From Methanosarcina vacuolata Z-761 (GTDB lineage Archaea > Halobacteriota > Methanosarcinia > Methanosarcinales > Methanosarcinaceae): a stretch of DNA of 64,000 bases. The position numbers were made by a program, and so were the translations under genes. Under the pieces are notes generated by a model. The model did no database searches and was not told the origin of the DNA. It saw only the letters and a list, made by a program, of their open reading frames with translations. Positions 1 to 8,767 of this stretch are shown one piece after another (position 1 is the stretch's first letter; each line of letters begins with the position of its first letter). The stretch lies in the NCBI RefSeq assembly GCF_000969905.1, contig NZ_CP009520.1, positions 1,922,001-1,986,000 of the forward strand. The letters run 5' to 3'.

Positions 1-355
1 TGCAAGAGTCCAGGTCAGACTTAATGAGATCCGGGAAAGTATCTATATCCTGGAACAGTGTTTCGACCAGATTCCCAGCGGCCCTCTCTTCCCCGAAGGT
101 TCCCTGTACGGCAGGAGAACCCCTGTAATGAGAGTTCCTGCCGGTGAGGTGTTCTACAGGGTGGAAGACCCAAGAGGGGAAATGGGAATGTACATGATTT
201 CCGACGGTTCGGACAAGCCATACAGAGTAAAGATTAGAGGCCCCTACTATCCTACCCTGCAAGCTCTGCCTCCCCTTATAATAGGCACGACTGTTGCAGA
301 TGTAGCAGCAATCTCAGGCAGCATGGACGGGTGTACCAGTGAAGCGGACAGGTGA
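1..355 (+). CDS. fpoD: F420H2 dehydrogenase subunit FpoD, C-terminal part
   Basis: Only the last 117 codons lie in the window; the reading frame is open from base 2 and ends at the TGA at 353-355. The encoded end (LRGPYYPTL-like KIRGPYYPTLQALP, then GTTVADVAAISGSMDG and a terminal EADR) matches the NuoD/49-kDa family, whose members close in this way. In the complex FpoD belongs to the peripheral arm next to the quinone-type site, here for methanophenazine. The stop overlaps the fpoH start by four bases, as expected for coupled translation in the fpo operon. The start is outside the window. Confidence 0.95.
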   Translation, partial: ARVQVRLNEIRESIYILEQCFDQIPSGPLFPEGSLYGRRTPVMRVPAGEVFYRVEDPRGEMGMYMISDGSDKPYRVKIRGPYYPTLQALPPLIIGTTVADVAAISGSMDGCTSEADR

Positions 356-1401
356 TTCTGATGACAGTAGTAATTCCTGAATATATAACCCCTTTAATTC
401 CCTGGATCAGAGGAATATTTGGCCTTGTTCTGATTGGAATTATTTTCGTCGGAGCAATGGGAGCTGTCTGGCTTGAACGGAAGCTTTCTGCTGACATCCA
501 GACAAGGATGGGGCCCTGCCGCGTAGGAAAATATGGGCTCTTGCAGCTTGTAGCCGATGCAATCAAGCTTTTTACGAAAGAAGACTTAAAGCCGCTGAAT
601 GCTGACAGTTTACTTTTTAATAATGCTAATATTTTCATGCTTGGTTCGGTTTTTCTTATGCTTGTCGCCCTTCCTGTGGGCGCGGTCTTTATTAATGGGG
701 TCGAATACACGCTTGCGGTCACCCAGATGGACATCAGCGTGCTTTACATCGAAGCGGTGTCCGCATTATCCATTTTCGGAATTTTCATGGTGGCTTACGG
801 CTCGAATAACAAATACTCCCTGCTTGGGGCTTTTCGAAACTTTGCACGAATGGTAGGATATGAAGTACCTCTTGGAATAACTGTCATAAGTGTAGCTGCT
901 ATGACAGGTTCGCTTAATATCGTAGACATTTCGACTGCACAGGGCCTGCGCTGGAATATTTTCCTGCAGCCCCTGGGATGTTTTGTATTCTTTGTATCAC
1001 TAATGGCTGATATGGGAAGACTCCCCTTTGACCAGAACGAGTCCGAAGAAGAACTGATAGCAGGGTGGATTACGGAATACTGTGGAATGCGTTTCGGGCT
1101 GGGTTTCTTTGCCGAATACATCCACATGATCCTTGGTTCTTTCCTTGTAGCCCTTCTCTTCCTCGGCGGCTGGAACGTACCAGGCTTTATTGCAAACAAC
1201 TCTTTCTTTGGCATTATTGCTCCAACAGGCTTCCTCATTGTAAAAGTTGTCTTTGTACTTATGGTAATTATAGGGCTCAGATGGGCTGTCCCGAGGTTCA
1301 GGATTGACCAGGTTGTTGACCTGAGCTGGAAAAAATTGCTTCCTCTTGCCCTTTTAAACCTTGTCTGGGCTGTAGGGCTCGGACTCTACCTGGGGGCGTG
1401 A
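352..1401 (+). CDS. fpoH: F420H2 dehydrogenase membrane subunit FpoH
   Basis: A protein of 349 residues of the NuoH/ND1 family, which anchors the peripheral arm and lines the methanophenazine access channel. Visible family marks are the AVWLERKLSADIQTRMGP segment near residue 40, the RLPFDQNESEEELIAG acidic loop near residue 225, and about eight hydrophobic helices. Length is normal for the family. The start codon is the TTG/ATG region at the overlap with fpoD: translation from 352 (TTG-type start) gives MILMTVV, while the ATG at 361 would give a product three residues shorter. fpoI follows after four bases. Function is assigned by family and operon order. Confidence 0.96.
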   Translation: MILMTVVIPEYITPLIPWIRGIFGLVLIGIIFVGAMGAVWLERKLSADIQTRMGPCRVGKYGLLQLVADAIKLFTKEDLKPLNADSLLFNNANIFMLGSVFLMLVALPVGAVFINGVEYTLAVTQMDISVLYIEAVSALSIFGIFMVAYGSNNKYSLLGAFRNFARMVGYEVPLGITVISVAAMTGSLNIVDISTAQGLRWNIFLQPLGCFVFFVSLMADMGRLPFDQNESEEELIAGWITEYCGMRFGLGFFAEYIHMILGSFLVALLFLGGWNVPGFIANNSFFGIIAPTGFLIVKVVFVLMVIIGLRWAVPRFRIDQVVDLSWKKLLPLALLNLVWAVGLGLYLGA

Positions 1402-1405
1402 AATT

Positions 1406-1816
1406 ATGGTCCTTAAAAACATTAAATACGCAATTAGAAACATCACAAGGCCTCCCGTAACCAGGATGTACCCGGAAAAACAAAGCGAGCTTTCCGACCG
1501 GTTCAGGGGGCTTCAGATACTCGATAAAAGTAAATGCATAGGCTGTGGCATCTGTGCCAATACATGCCCCAATGCCGCAATCAAGATCGTAAAAGCTCCG
1601 ATTGCACCAGGCAGCACAAAACAACGCTGGTTCCCTCAGATTGACATCGGACACTGTCTTTTCTGCGGGCTATGTATCGACCAGTGCCCGAAAGAAGCGC
1701 TTTCCAGCGGCAAGGAATACGCTAAAGGTCTCGTTAAATGGAAGCACAAAGACCTGCTCATGACCCCTGAAAAACTTGCAAGGGAAGTCGATATTGAGGA
1801 AGGTGACGAGAAATGA
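1406..1816 (+). CDS. fpoI: F420H2 dehydrogenase iron-sulfur subunit FpoI
   Basis: A protein of 136 residues of the NuoI family that carries electrons through two [4Fe-4S] clusters in the arm facing the cytoplasm. Both cluster motifs are complete: C44-I-G-C47-G-I-C50 with C54 (CP follows), and C84-L-F-C87-G-L-C90 with C94. The gene starts at the ATG at 1406, directly after fpoH, and its end overlaps the start of the next gene by four bases (ATGA arrangement). The product is co-expressed with the rest of fpo by context. Confidence 0.97.
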   Translation: MVLKNIKYAIRNITRPPVTRMYPEKQSELSDRFRGLQILDKSKCIGCGICANTCPNAAIKIVKAPIAPGSTKQRWFPQIDIGHCLFCGLCIDQCPKEALSSGKEYAKGLVKWKHKDLLMTPEKLAREVDIEEGDEK

Positions 1817-2103
1817 TCGGACTCGAAACAATGGGAGAAGCCCTGAAAATGGCTGTCTTCTGGGTTCTTGCCATCTCTACAGTATTCTTTGCAGTCTTCG
1901 TAGTAACTGCAAAAGATATTGTCCGGGCCGGGCTTGCCCTGATCATGTGCATGTTTGGAATTGCAGCTCTCTACATCCTTTTGAATGCCCAGTTCCTGGG
2001 AATCATTCAGGTACTGGTTTACATCGGAGCAATCGGAGTTCTCATTCTCTTTGCGGTTATGCTGACAAAGCACGAGATAGGAGGTGGACCCGGTGAGGAT
2101 TAA
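1813..2103 (+). CDS. fpoJ: F420H2 dehydrogenase subunit FpoJ, N-terminal half
   Basis: A protein of 96 residues corresponding to the first half of NuoJ/ND6. It has three hydrophobic helices and the family segment LNAQFLGIIQVLVYIGAIG (around residues 56-74) that precedes the proton-translocation helix of ND6. In most complexes NuoJ is one chain; here the frame stops at 2103 and the second half continues in a separate, overlapping frame. To my knowledge a two-gene fpoJ is the usual state in Methanosarcina, so this is not a fresh mutation. It overlaps fpoI by four bases. Confidence 0.93.
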   Translation: MIGLETMGEALKMAVFWVLAISTVFFAVFVVTAKDIVRAGLALIMCMFGIAALYILLNAQFLGIIQVLVYIGAIGVLILFAVMLTKHEIGGGPGED

Positions 2104-2344
2104 CCGGCCTTTAGCCTTTCTCGTAGTTTTGCTCTTTACAGCTATTGTGGTAATCGGGGCTTTTGGAACTTCCTGGAACACGGTTTCCGAACTCCCCCAA
2201 AACCAGGCTGACCAGAGTAATATAGAGGGCATTGGAATGCTGATCTTTACTCATTATGTAGCGCCTTTTGAAGTCCTTTCAATCGTCCTGCTTGCCTCCC
2301 TCATAGGAGCGATTTACCTGGCAAAAGGGGAGGGCAACCGATGA
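2093..2344 (+). CDS. fpoJ: F420H2 dehydrogenase subunit FpoJ, C-terminal half
   Basis: A protein of about 83 residues with two hydrophobic helices, matching the second half of NuoJ; the end reads [19 protein letters not shown], a typical NuoJ finish. Two GTG starts are possible: 2084 and 2093. I prefer 2093 because the GGAGGTGG at 2080-2087 lies at ribosome-binding distance from it, whereas it would overlap the 2084 start. The gene overlaps the first fpoJ half by 11 bases. Its TGA overlaps the ATG of a 14-codon minigene at 2341. Confidence 0.92.
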   Translation: MRINRPLAFLVVLLFTAIVVIGAFGTSWNTVSELPQNQADQSNIEGIGMLIFTHYVAPFEVLSIVLLASLIGAIYLAKGEGNR

Positions 2345-2385
2345 CTCTAAACTTTTACCTGGCAAAAGGGGAGAGAAACCAATGA
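2341..2385 (+). CDS. 14-codon minigene copying the end of fpoJ
   Basis: The frame ATG at 2341 to TGA at 2383-2385 encodes [14 protein letters not shown]. It resembles the tail of the preceding gene ([10 protein letters not shown]) because the 20 bases at 2314-2333 recur at about 2354-2373. It overlaps the stop of fpoJ' and the ATG of fpoK, each in ATGA style. It may only carry the ribosome-binding GGGGAG to fpoK and couple translation; whether the peptide is made or useful is unknown. Confidence 0.45.
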   Translation: MTLNFYLAKGERNQ

Positions 2386-2684
2386 TTCCTTTAATCTTTT
2401 ACCTCGGGCTTGCAGCCCTGCTGTTTTCAATAGGACTCTATGGCGTAATGACACATAAAAACGGTATCAGGATGATTATGTGCATTGAGCTCATGCTCAA
2501 CTCTGCAAACCTGAACCTGGTGGCTTTCTCCAGCTACACGGATACCCTGAACGGGCAGGTTTTCGCCATATTCTCAATTGCCCTTGCAGCTGCCGAAGCA
2601 GCAGTCGGGTTTGCAATCCTCATGGCAATCTATAGAATGCACGATAAGATCAACCTTAATGAGCTCAAGATCCTGAGGTGGTAA
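2382..2684 (+). CDS. fpoK: F420H2 dehydrogenase subunit FpoK
   Basis: A protein of 100 residues of the NuoK/ND4L family with three membrane helices. Visible are [20 protein letters not shown] (about 30-49), with the conserved glutamate in helix 2, and the [17 protein letters not shown] segment with the second membrane glutamate near residue 70. Both acids belong to the proton path in the family. The ATG at 2382 is preceded by GGGGAGAG at 2366-2373, which comes from the short duplication described for the minigene. The end overlaps the fpoL start by seven bases. Confidence 0.96.
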   Translation: MIPLIFYLGLAALLFSIGLYGVMTHKNGIRMIMCIELMLNSANLNLVAFSSYTDTLNGQVFAIFSIALAAAEAAVGFAILMAIYRMHDKINLNELKILRW

Positions 2685-4696
2685 AAACGGCTCTGGAAGA
2701 ATTCGCATTTTTAATTCCTCTGCTTCCGGCACTGGCTTTTGTAATCACCTTCTTCTTCGGCAGGAAAATGCCAGCAGGTGGTGCCATTGTCCCTATACTG
2801 GCAATTGCCGCTTCCTTCGTAATCTCTTTAATGATTACTCTCAGGCTGCTGGCAAACCCAGAAGAGGTTATAAGTCAGTCTTATCCCTGGTTTGCAATGC
2901 TCAATATAGGAGTGTTGATTGATCCCCTGGCCGCAGTAATGCTGTCAATGGTCTCTTTTGTGAGCCTGCTGATCCATATCTATGCAGTTAGCTATATGTC
3001 AGGTGACCCGGGAGAAGCCAGGTATTTTGCAGAAACCGCACTCTTTACCGCAGCAATGCTTTCCCTGGTGCTTTCGGACAACATCCTTCAGCTCTTTGTT
3101 TCCTGGGAACTTGTAGGGCTGTGTTCCTATCTCTTAATTGGCTTCTGGTTCGAAAGGCCCTCGGCTGCAGCGGCTGCCAAGAAGGCTTTCCTGACAACCA
3201 GGATAGGAGATGTGATGTTCCTTACCGGGATAATTGTACTGACCTCCGACCTCCTGAAACTTGCAGGCGGATTCCAGGAAGGGACATACCTGCTCCGTTT
3301 TGACGAAATCTTCAGTTATATCCCGCAGCTTTCTGCCTTTCATTCAAACATTTTCGGCTTTGAAGTAAGCCACCTTACCATCATCACCCTGCTCCTCTTT
3401 GGAGGGGCCGTAGGAAAGTCCGGCCAGTTCCCTCTGCATGTATGGCTTCCTGACGCAATGGAAGGTCCGACAACCGTTTCGGCCCTTATCCATGCCGCAA
3501 CAATGGTTACTGCCGGTGTCTATCTGGTCGCAAGAACCTTCCCCATGTTTATTGCAGCCCCTGATACCCTCATGGTAGTTGCTTACCTTGGAGGTTTTAC
3601 CGCGCTCTTTGCAGGCACGATGGGAATCGTAATGAACGACCTCAAGCGCGTGCTTGCTTACTCGACCATAAGCCAGCTCGGTTACATGATGCTTGGCCTT
3701 GGCCTCGGTTCGGCAATCGGGCTTGAAGCAGTAGGCATTTCTCTCTTCCACCTGATCAACCATGCTTTCTTTAAGGCCCTTCTTTTCCTCTGTGCAGGCA
3801 GCGTAATCCACGCAGTAGGCACCCAGGACATGAGGGAACTCGGAGGCGTAAGAAAGGTAATGCCAGTTACGGCTGCCACTATGGCAATTGCAGCCCTGGC
3901 TCTGGCAGGTTTCGGAATACCCGGGACCTCAATAGGGACAAGCGGTTTTTTCTCAAAGGATGCGATTATTGAGGCTGCCTATCTCTTTGGAGAACACAGC
4001 AACAACTGGATCCCCTATGCATTCTCAATTGCGGCTGCACTTCTCACGTCAATTTACATCTTCAGGCTGATCTTCATGACCTTTACAGGGAAGCCGAAAA
4101 GTGACTACCATGGACATGAATCTCCCGCTATTATGACAATACCACTTTCAATTCTGGCAATCTTTTCCCTAGTGTTTGGGGGGCTGACAAAAACAGGGTT
4201 CATGGATTTCCTTGAAGAAACATTTGCAAACAGCTTCGTGAATCTTGACATAGGAAGCCTTGCAGCCTTAGGTCGAAATGAGCTTGTAGGGGCAGCAGGG
4301 AGCGAATCTCTCTTTGTCCAGTGGCTTCCGATGATAGTTGCCGTTGCAGGTCTTGCAGTTGCTTTTGTGATCTATTATCTGAGGATAATTAAATTCGGGC
4401 CGCTTGCTTCCATGAAGAACCCGGTTTACAGGCTGCTCTACAAGCGCTATTACCAGCATGAAATCTATACTGAATTCTTCTCGCTTGGAATCGTATACGG
4501 AGTCATTGCTTTCCTTTCACAGGTGCTTGATGTGATCATTGACAGTATCGTGGAAGGAATCGGAATTCTTACAGTAGGTGTAAGTGAGGAGCTCAGGAGA
4601 GTTCAGACCGGAGTTGTTCAGACTTATGCAATTGCAGTAGTTGTGGGTGTCAGCCTGCTAATAATACTTGTTAAGTTAATTATGGAGGTACTCTGA
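2678..4696 (+). CDS. fpoL: F420H2 dehydrogenase antiporter-like subunit FpoL
   Basis: A protein of 672 residues of the NuoL/ND5 family, the distal proton-pumping subunit. The family segments [16 protein letters not shown] (near residue 145), a [20 protein letters not shown] stretch near residue 250, the discontinuous-helix lysine region around [11 protein letters not shown], and a long C-terminal lateral helix are all present. It starts with GTG at 2678, inside the end of fpoK; no ATG lies nearby in frame. It ends at 4696, sharing one base with the ATG of fpoM. Length and order are those expected for the operon. Confidence 0.96.
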   Translation: MVKTALEEFAFLIPLLPALAFVITFFFGRKMPAGGAIVPILAIAASFVISLMITLRLLANPEEVISQSYPWFAMLNIGVLIDPLAAVMLSMVSFVSLLIHIYAVSYMSGDPGEARYFAETALFTAAMLSLVLSDNILQLFVSWELVGLCSYLLIGFWFERPSAAAAAKKAFLTTRIGDVMFLTGIIVLTSDLLKLAGGFQEGTYLLRFDEIFSYIPQLSAFHSNIFGFEVSHLTIITLLLFGGAVGKSGQFPLHVWLPDAMEGPTTVSALIHAATMVTAGVYLVARTFPMFIAAPDTLMVVAYLGGFTALFAGTMGIVMNDLKRVLAYSTISQLGYMMLGLGLGSAIGLEAVGISLFHLINHAFFKALLFLCAGSVIHAVGTQDMRELGGVRKVMPVTAATMAIAALALAGFGIPGTSIGTSGFFSKDAIIEAAYLFGEHSNNWIPYAFSIAAALLTSIYIFRLIFMTFTGKPKSDYHGHESPAIMTIPLSILAIFSLVFGGLTKTGFMDFLEETFANSFVNLDIGSLAALGRNELVGAAGSESLFVQWLPMIVAVAGLAVAFVIYYLRIIKFGPLASMKNPVYRLLYKRYYQHEIYTEFFSLGIVYGVIAFLSQVLDVIIDSIVEGIGILTVGVSEELRRVQTGVVQTYAIAVVVGVSLLIILVKLIMEVL

Positions 4697-6183
4697 TGCT
4701 GCCGGTCGCATCACTGTTGATTCTGGTGCCGCTGATTTTTGCAGCAGTTACCTTTTTCACAAAAACGAAAGATCAGGCTGCAGGCCTGGCTTTTTTAGGG
4801 TCCATTGCAACTCTTGGCCTTACCCTGTATGCCTACCTGAACTTTGACAGCAGTACGGCTGTCATGCAGTTCTTTGAATCGATAGACTGGATCCCCTTGC
4901 TGGGAGTTAAATATTCAGTTGGGATTGACGGCGTTTCCCTGCCCCTTATCCTCCTGAATGCAATAGTTATCCCGTTCCTGATCCTTTATAGCTGGAAGGA
5001 AGACAGGGAATCTCCTAACCGGTTTTATGGTTTGATTCTTACCATGCAGGCTGCAGTTATAGGAGTCTTCGTATCCCTTGATTTCGTGGTCTTTTATGTA
5101 TTCTGGGAACTTACCCTGATCCCTCTTTTCTTCATGGTAAACATCTGGGGAGGAGAAAAGAGGGCCCATGCGTCTTATAAGTTCTTTATCTACACGCATG
5201 TTGCCTCTCTGGTAATGCTTCTTGGGATCTTCGGGCTCTTCTATGCCTCCTGGCAGCAGACCGGGGTCCCCACCTTTGATATAAGGACACTTGTTGCACA
5301 GTTCCAGTTCTTAGGGTCCGGCCTGTTAAGGGATGCAATCTTTCTCTCCATCATTTTCGGGTTCCTGGCAAAGCTGCCGATTTTCCCCTTCCACTCCTGG
5401 CTTCCGGATGCTTATACCGAAGCCCCGACCGCAGGCAGTGTACTCTTTATTCTGCTCAAAATAGGAGGATACGGGCTTTTCAGGATCTCACTTCCAATGC
5501 TCCCGAATACTGGCAACCCTGAGCTTATGATTACCATGCTGGGTTTCCTTGGAGCTTTCAGCATTCTTTATGGAGCTCTTGTAGCTCTGAGGCAGAAAGA
5601 CCTCAAGCGTATGATCGCTTATTCCAGTTTAAGCCACATGGGATATGTTTTACTGGGTTCGGCAGGCCTTGTTACCCTTTCGGTTTCAGGAGCTATGTTC
5701 CAGCAGTTTTCCCACGGGCTTATAATGAGTATCATGTTCATGTCCGCAGGAGCGATCCAGACAAGCACGGGGACAAGGATAATCAACAATCTTGGCGGGC
5801 TTGCAAAGAAGATGCCAATGCTGGCTGTACTTATGATGCTCGGTTTTATGGCATCCCTTGGCCTGCCAGGACTTACCGGCTTTATTGCCGAGTTCCTGGT
5901 GCTGGCCTTCAGCTACGTCAACCTGCCTGGATTTGTCTTGCTTGCCCTTCTGTCAATAGTGATTACTGCAGGTTACAATCTATGGGCAATGCAGAGGGCA
6001 ATGTTCGGAGTTTATAGCGAGAAGTTCGGGGATGTCAGGGACATCGATTCTCTTCAGGTCTTTTCGATGGGAATAATTGCCCTTCTTGTGCTTTATTTCG
6101 GCCTGAACCCGAATCCTGTGCTTAATATGATGATTACGAATTCGAAAGCAATAGTAAGCCTCGCGGCTGCCCTGGGGGTGTAA
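4696..6183 (+). CDS. fpoM: F420H2 dehydrogenase antiporter-like subunit FpoM
   Basis: A protein of 495 residues of the NuoM/ND4 family, a proton-translocating membrane subunit. Family marks include YVFWELTLIPLFFMVNIWGG with the helix-5 glutamate near residue 139, FPFHSWLPDAYTEAPTAGSV near residue 235, and LKRMIAYSSLSHMGYVLLG near residue 305. About fourteen hydrophobic helices are apparent. It overlaps fpoL by one base and is followed by fpoN after three bases. Confidence 0.96.
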   Translation: MLPVASLLILVPLIFAAVTFFTKTKDQAAGLAFLGSIATLGLTLYAYLNFDSSTAVMQFFESIDWIPLLGVKYSVGIDGVSLPLILLNAIVIPFLILYSWKEDRESPNRFYGLILTMQAAVIGVFVSLDFVVFYVFWELTLIPLFFMVNIWGGEKRAHASYKFFIYTHVASLVMLLGIFGLFYASWQQTGVPTFDIRTLVAQFQFLGSGLLRDAIFLSIIFGFLAKLPIFPFHSWLPDAYTEAPTAGSVLFILLKIGGYGLFRISLPMLPNTGNPELMITMLGFLGAFSILYGALVALRQKDLKRMIAYSSLSHMGYVLLGSAGLVTLSVSGAMFQQFSHGLIMSIMFMSAGAIQTSTGTRIINNLGGLAKKMPMLAVLMMLGFMASLGLPGLTGFIAEFLVLAFSYVNLPGFVLLALLSIVITAGYNLWAMQRAMFGVYSEKFGDVRDIDSLQVFSMGIIALLVLYFGLNPNPVLNMMITNSKAIVSLAAALGV

Positions 6184-6186
6184 AAA

Positions 6187-7632
6187 ATGGAAAATTTAAT
6201 GCTTCTCGCACCTGAAATTGTAGTCGCTGCAACCGGTCTGATTATACTGTTTATAGGGGTCTTCATGTCCCCCAGGACCAAGAATATTCTTGGTTACCTG
6301 GCAACTCTGGGAGTCCTTGCAGCTCTGGTTCTGACAATCCAGAGTTTCGGGATTGAAGCTACGATGTTCTCTGGCACTGTCAGCATTGATGCCCTTTCCC
6401 AGTTCTTCAAACTGGTCTTCCTGGCAGTTGCACTGATTGTTTCGGTTGCTTCAATTAAGTATAATGAAAACAGTGACCATACCGAAGAGTTTTATTCCCT
6501 GGTGCTTTTTGCAACCCTCGGGATGATGGTTGTTGCCTCCTCAAATGACTTTATCCTGCTCTTCTGTGCCTTTGAGCTGGCAAGCTTTGCTACCTATGCC
6601 CTTGCAGGTTTTGAGAAACAGAACCAAGTGTCCCTCGAAGGAGCCATGAAGTACTTTATGATGGGTGCAGTTTCTTCAGCGCTTATGCTTTTTGGGATAT
6701 CTTTTGTGTATGGGGCAACGGGCACTACCAGCATTCCAATGATTGCTGAAAATGCCTCCCTCCTGGCAGAAAACCCTATCGGGCTTGTTGCAGTTGTGCT
6801 GCTCATTGCAGGTTTTGGCTTCAAGATGGCTCTTGTACCTTTTCATATGTGGGCTCCGGATACCTATCAGGGTTCTCCTTCAGTTGTCTCCTCCCTTCTT
6901 GCAGCCGGGTCGAAGAAAATGGGTTTTGTGGCGGCTTTCAGGGTTTTCATCCTGGCGCTTGCTGCACTCCAGCCTGACTGGCAGTTAGCTTTTACAATTC
7001 TGGCAGTCGTAACCATGACCTTCGGAAACGTGGTTGCAGTCTCTCAGACCAGCGTGAAACGTATGCTTGCTTACTCTTCTCTGGCCCAGGCAGGGTATAT
7101 TGCAATGGCTTTTGTGGTAATGACCCCAATGGCTCTTACAGGTGGAATTTTCTATACCCTTGCCCATGCCTTTATGAAAGGAGGGGCATTTATCGCAGCC
7201 GGCGCAGTTGTCTGGATGATAACTACTCAAAGGACAGGGGACCTTCAGGTTCCAGACCACCTGGACAACTTTAGGGGCCTTGGGAAGAGAATGCCGCTAG
7301 TAGCTCTTTGCATGACGGTTTTCGTCTTTGCCCTTGCAGGCATTCCACTGACTTCCGGTTTCATGGCCAAGTTCGTGCTCTTCTCTTCAGCCATTCAGGC
7401 AGGTATGACCTGGCTTGCGGTAATTGCAATCCTGAACAGTGCCCTTTCATTGTTCTATTATGCACGGCTTGTAAGGTACATGTACTTCCTTCCCCCTGAA
7501 GGCAAAAAGATCGGCCTGCCTTTCCCATATGCAGCAGCCCTCCTGCTTGCAACAGCCGGCGTGTTTGCAATGGGCCTATGGCCTGAACCCTTCTTGCAGT
7601 GGGCAATGGAAGCAGCAAAGGTACTGATCTAA
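6187..7632 (+). CDS. fpoN: F420H2 dehydrogenase antiporter-like subunit FpoN
   Basis: A protein of 481 residues of the NuoN/ND2 family. FCAFELASFATYALAGF carries the conserved helix-5 glutamate; KMALVPFHMWAPDTYQGSPS and VKRMLAYSSLAQAGYIAM are the usual family segments. The ATG at 6187 follows a GGGGGTG that sits at the end of fpoM and can serve as its ribosome-binding site. It is the third antiporter-like subunit, next to the peripheral arm in the complex. fpoO follows after 13 bases. Confidence 0.96.
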   Translation: MENLMLLAPEIVVAATGLIILFIGVFMSPRTKNILGYLATLGVLAALVLTIQSFGIEATMFSGTVSIDALSQFFKLVFLAVALIVSVASIKYNENSDHTEEFYSLVLFATLGMMVVASSNDFILLFCAFELASFATYALAGFEKQNQVSLEGAMKYFMMGAVSSALMLFGISFVYGATGTTSIPMIAENASLLAENPIGLVAVVLLIAGFGFKMALVPFHMWAPDTYQGSPSVVSSLLAAGSKKMGFVAAFRVFILALAALQPDWQLAFTILAVVTMTFGNVVAVSQTSVKRMLAYSSLAQAGYIAMAFVVMTPMALTGGIFYTLAHAFMKGGAFIAAGAVVWMITTQRTGDLQVPDHLDNFRGLGKRMPLVALCMTVFVFALAGIPLTSGFMAKFVLFSSAIQAGMTWLAVIAILNSALSLFYYARLVRYMYFLPPEGKKIGLPFPYAAALLLATAGVFAMGLWPEPFLQWAMEAAKVLI

Positions 7633-7645
7633 GGAGATATGAGAC

Positions 7646-8020
7646 ATGACAGATTGTGATCTTTGCGGAAAAGCGATCCCGGCCGTAATTCCTGTCCGGG
7701 TTTTCCGCTCCCGCCTCAAATTCGCCTATCCTGAGGGTGTCTGGAAAGGGCTCTGTGAGACCTGCCTGGATTCCTCCCAGGAGACCTATTTAAGCATCGA
7801 CAAAAACGAAATCTCCTGCAGGCGAAACAAATGCGTCCTGTGCGGTAAAAAAGGCAGGGTTTACCCTGTGGAAATTCAGATTCCCGATTTTTCAAAAGGA
7901 GTTATAAGAAAAAAGGTAAATGTCTGCACAAAATGCCTGGATTCTATCAATGAGACTTATATCAGGTTTAAAGGAGAGCAGATTGAGGGTTCGGTTTGTG
8001 AACACGGGCATGAACACTGA
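7646..8020 (+). CDS. fpoO: F420H2 dehydrogenase accessory subunit FpoO
   Basis: A protein of 124 residues without membrane helices, found as the last gene of fpo operons. It has ten cysteines: C4/C7, C37/C40, C58, C63/C66, C94/C97 and C118, arranged largely as CxxC pairs that suggest an iron-sulfur or zinc site; its exact role is not established. The ATG at 7646 has GGAGA a few bases upstream. A hairpin follows the stop at once. A second, full-length copy with all ten cysteines lies at 14802-15179. Confidence 0.93.
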   Translation: MTDCDLCGKAIPAVIPVRVFRSRLKFAYPEGVWKGLCETCLDSSQETYLSIDKNEISCRRNKCVLCGKKGRVYPVEIQIPDFSKGVIRKKVNVCTKCLDSINETYIRFKGEQIEGSVCEHGHEH

Positions 8021-8028
8021 ATTTGAGT

Positions 8029-8049
8029 AAAGCTACGTTTTGTGTCTTT
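8029..8049 (+). terminator. Hairpin after fpoO, probable operon terminator
   Basis: AAAGCTAC at 8029-8036 pairs with GTGTCTTT at 8042-8049 around a GTTTT loop, with one mismatch; T-rich sequence follows. The same hairpin recurs after the fpoO paralog with a paired base change, which supports a functional structure. Confidence 0.6.
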
Positions 8050-8215
8050 ATATTACTTTATTGGTTCATTTCTTTCGTTATAATAAACGGAAAAAGACGG
8101 AATGGACAAGAATTACTAAGTAAGTTTAACTTTTCTTTTTTGGCTGAAACCGATTGCTTTTCCATCACCTTTGTCTGCTTATAATTTGCAATTTGAGTTT
8201 ATCAGTCGTTTATCT

Positions 8216-8423
8216 GACTTTTCGCAGATGTCCATTCAATTTTCACTATTTTTTTCGATATCGTTTTTTCTGAAAATTACCCTGCTTATTCAAGCTTCAT
8301 TGAAAGATTCTAACCTATATTTCCGGAAGTTTTAGTTGAGATAATAATTGTAAATTATTAAGTAAAAGAACAAAAACGATAGTCGGAAAAATGTTCTTTT
8401 TTTCAAGACATCTGCGGAAGGTC
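8216..8423. mobile_element. MITE-like element, family A, copy 1
   Basis: The 208-bp segment is bounded by GACTTTTCGCAGATGTC (8216-8232) and GACATCTGCGGAAGGTC (8407-8423), which are near-perfect inverted repeats. Inside, TATCGTTTTT and an AAAAACGATA form a second inverted pair. No gene is carried. A related, diverged copy lies at 22697-22946. I infer a non-autonomous transposon; the mobilising transposase is unknown. Confidence 0.7.
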
Positions 8424-8550
8424 GGGTTTATCTATATTCTCAGGTTCACAGTGTTGCATAACTAAAATCATTATAATATCTCTTAGTTTTAATTTTTATT
8501 GTACAATACTGAAAGCTCTTTTTAAAAATGTGCTTTCGGCTGTAATTTTA

Positions 8551-8668
8551 TAGGACTTACGCACTTGAGGACAAAATCAATCAAGGAAAATACTGTAGAT
8601 TGAAATCATTTTTTAGACGGTTAACAGTCTGATGCTATTGATTTTTCAGTTCAACTGCGTAAGTCTTA
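8551..8668. mobile_element. MITE-like element, family B
   Basis: A 118-bp segment with terminal inverted repeats: TAGGACTTACGCACTTGA at 8551-8568 and TCAACTGCGTAAGTCTTA at 8651-8668 (16 of 18 bases pair). It has no coding potential. A lone end of the same type (TGCGTAAGTCCTA) lies at 26177-26189. It sits just upstream of the lipoprotein gene. Confidence 0.7.
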
Positions 8669-8767
8669 ATAATATTACTTTTGGGATGATCTTAATGAAT
8701 ATAACTCTAATCAAATACAAATTGAACGCCAGATACCATAATATGATAAAAAAACTATAGAAGATAT

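Noticed and set aside
3344-3811. Long opposite-strand frames within fpoL and other fpo genes
   Set aside because: Shadows of high-quality coding sequence on the other strand.
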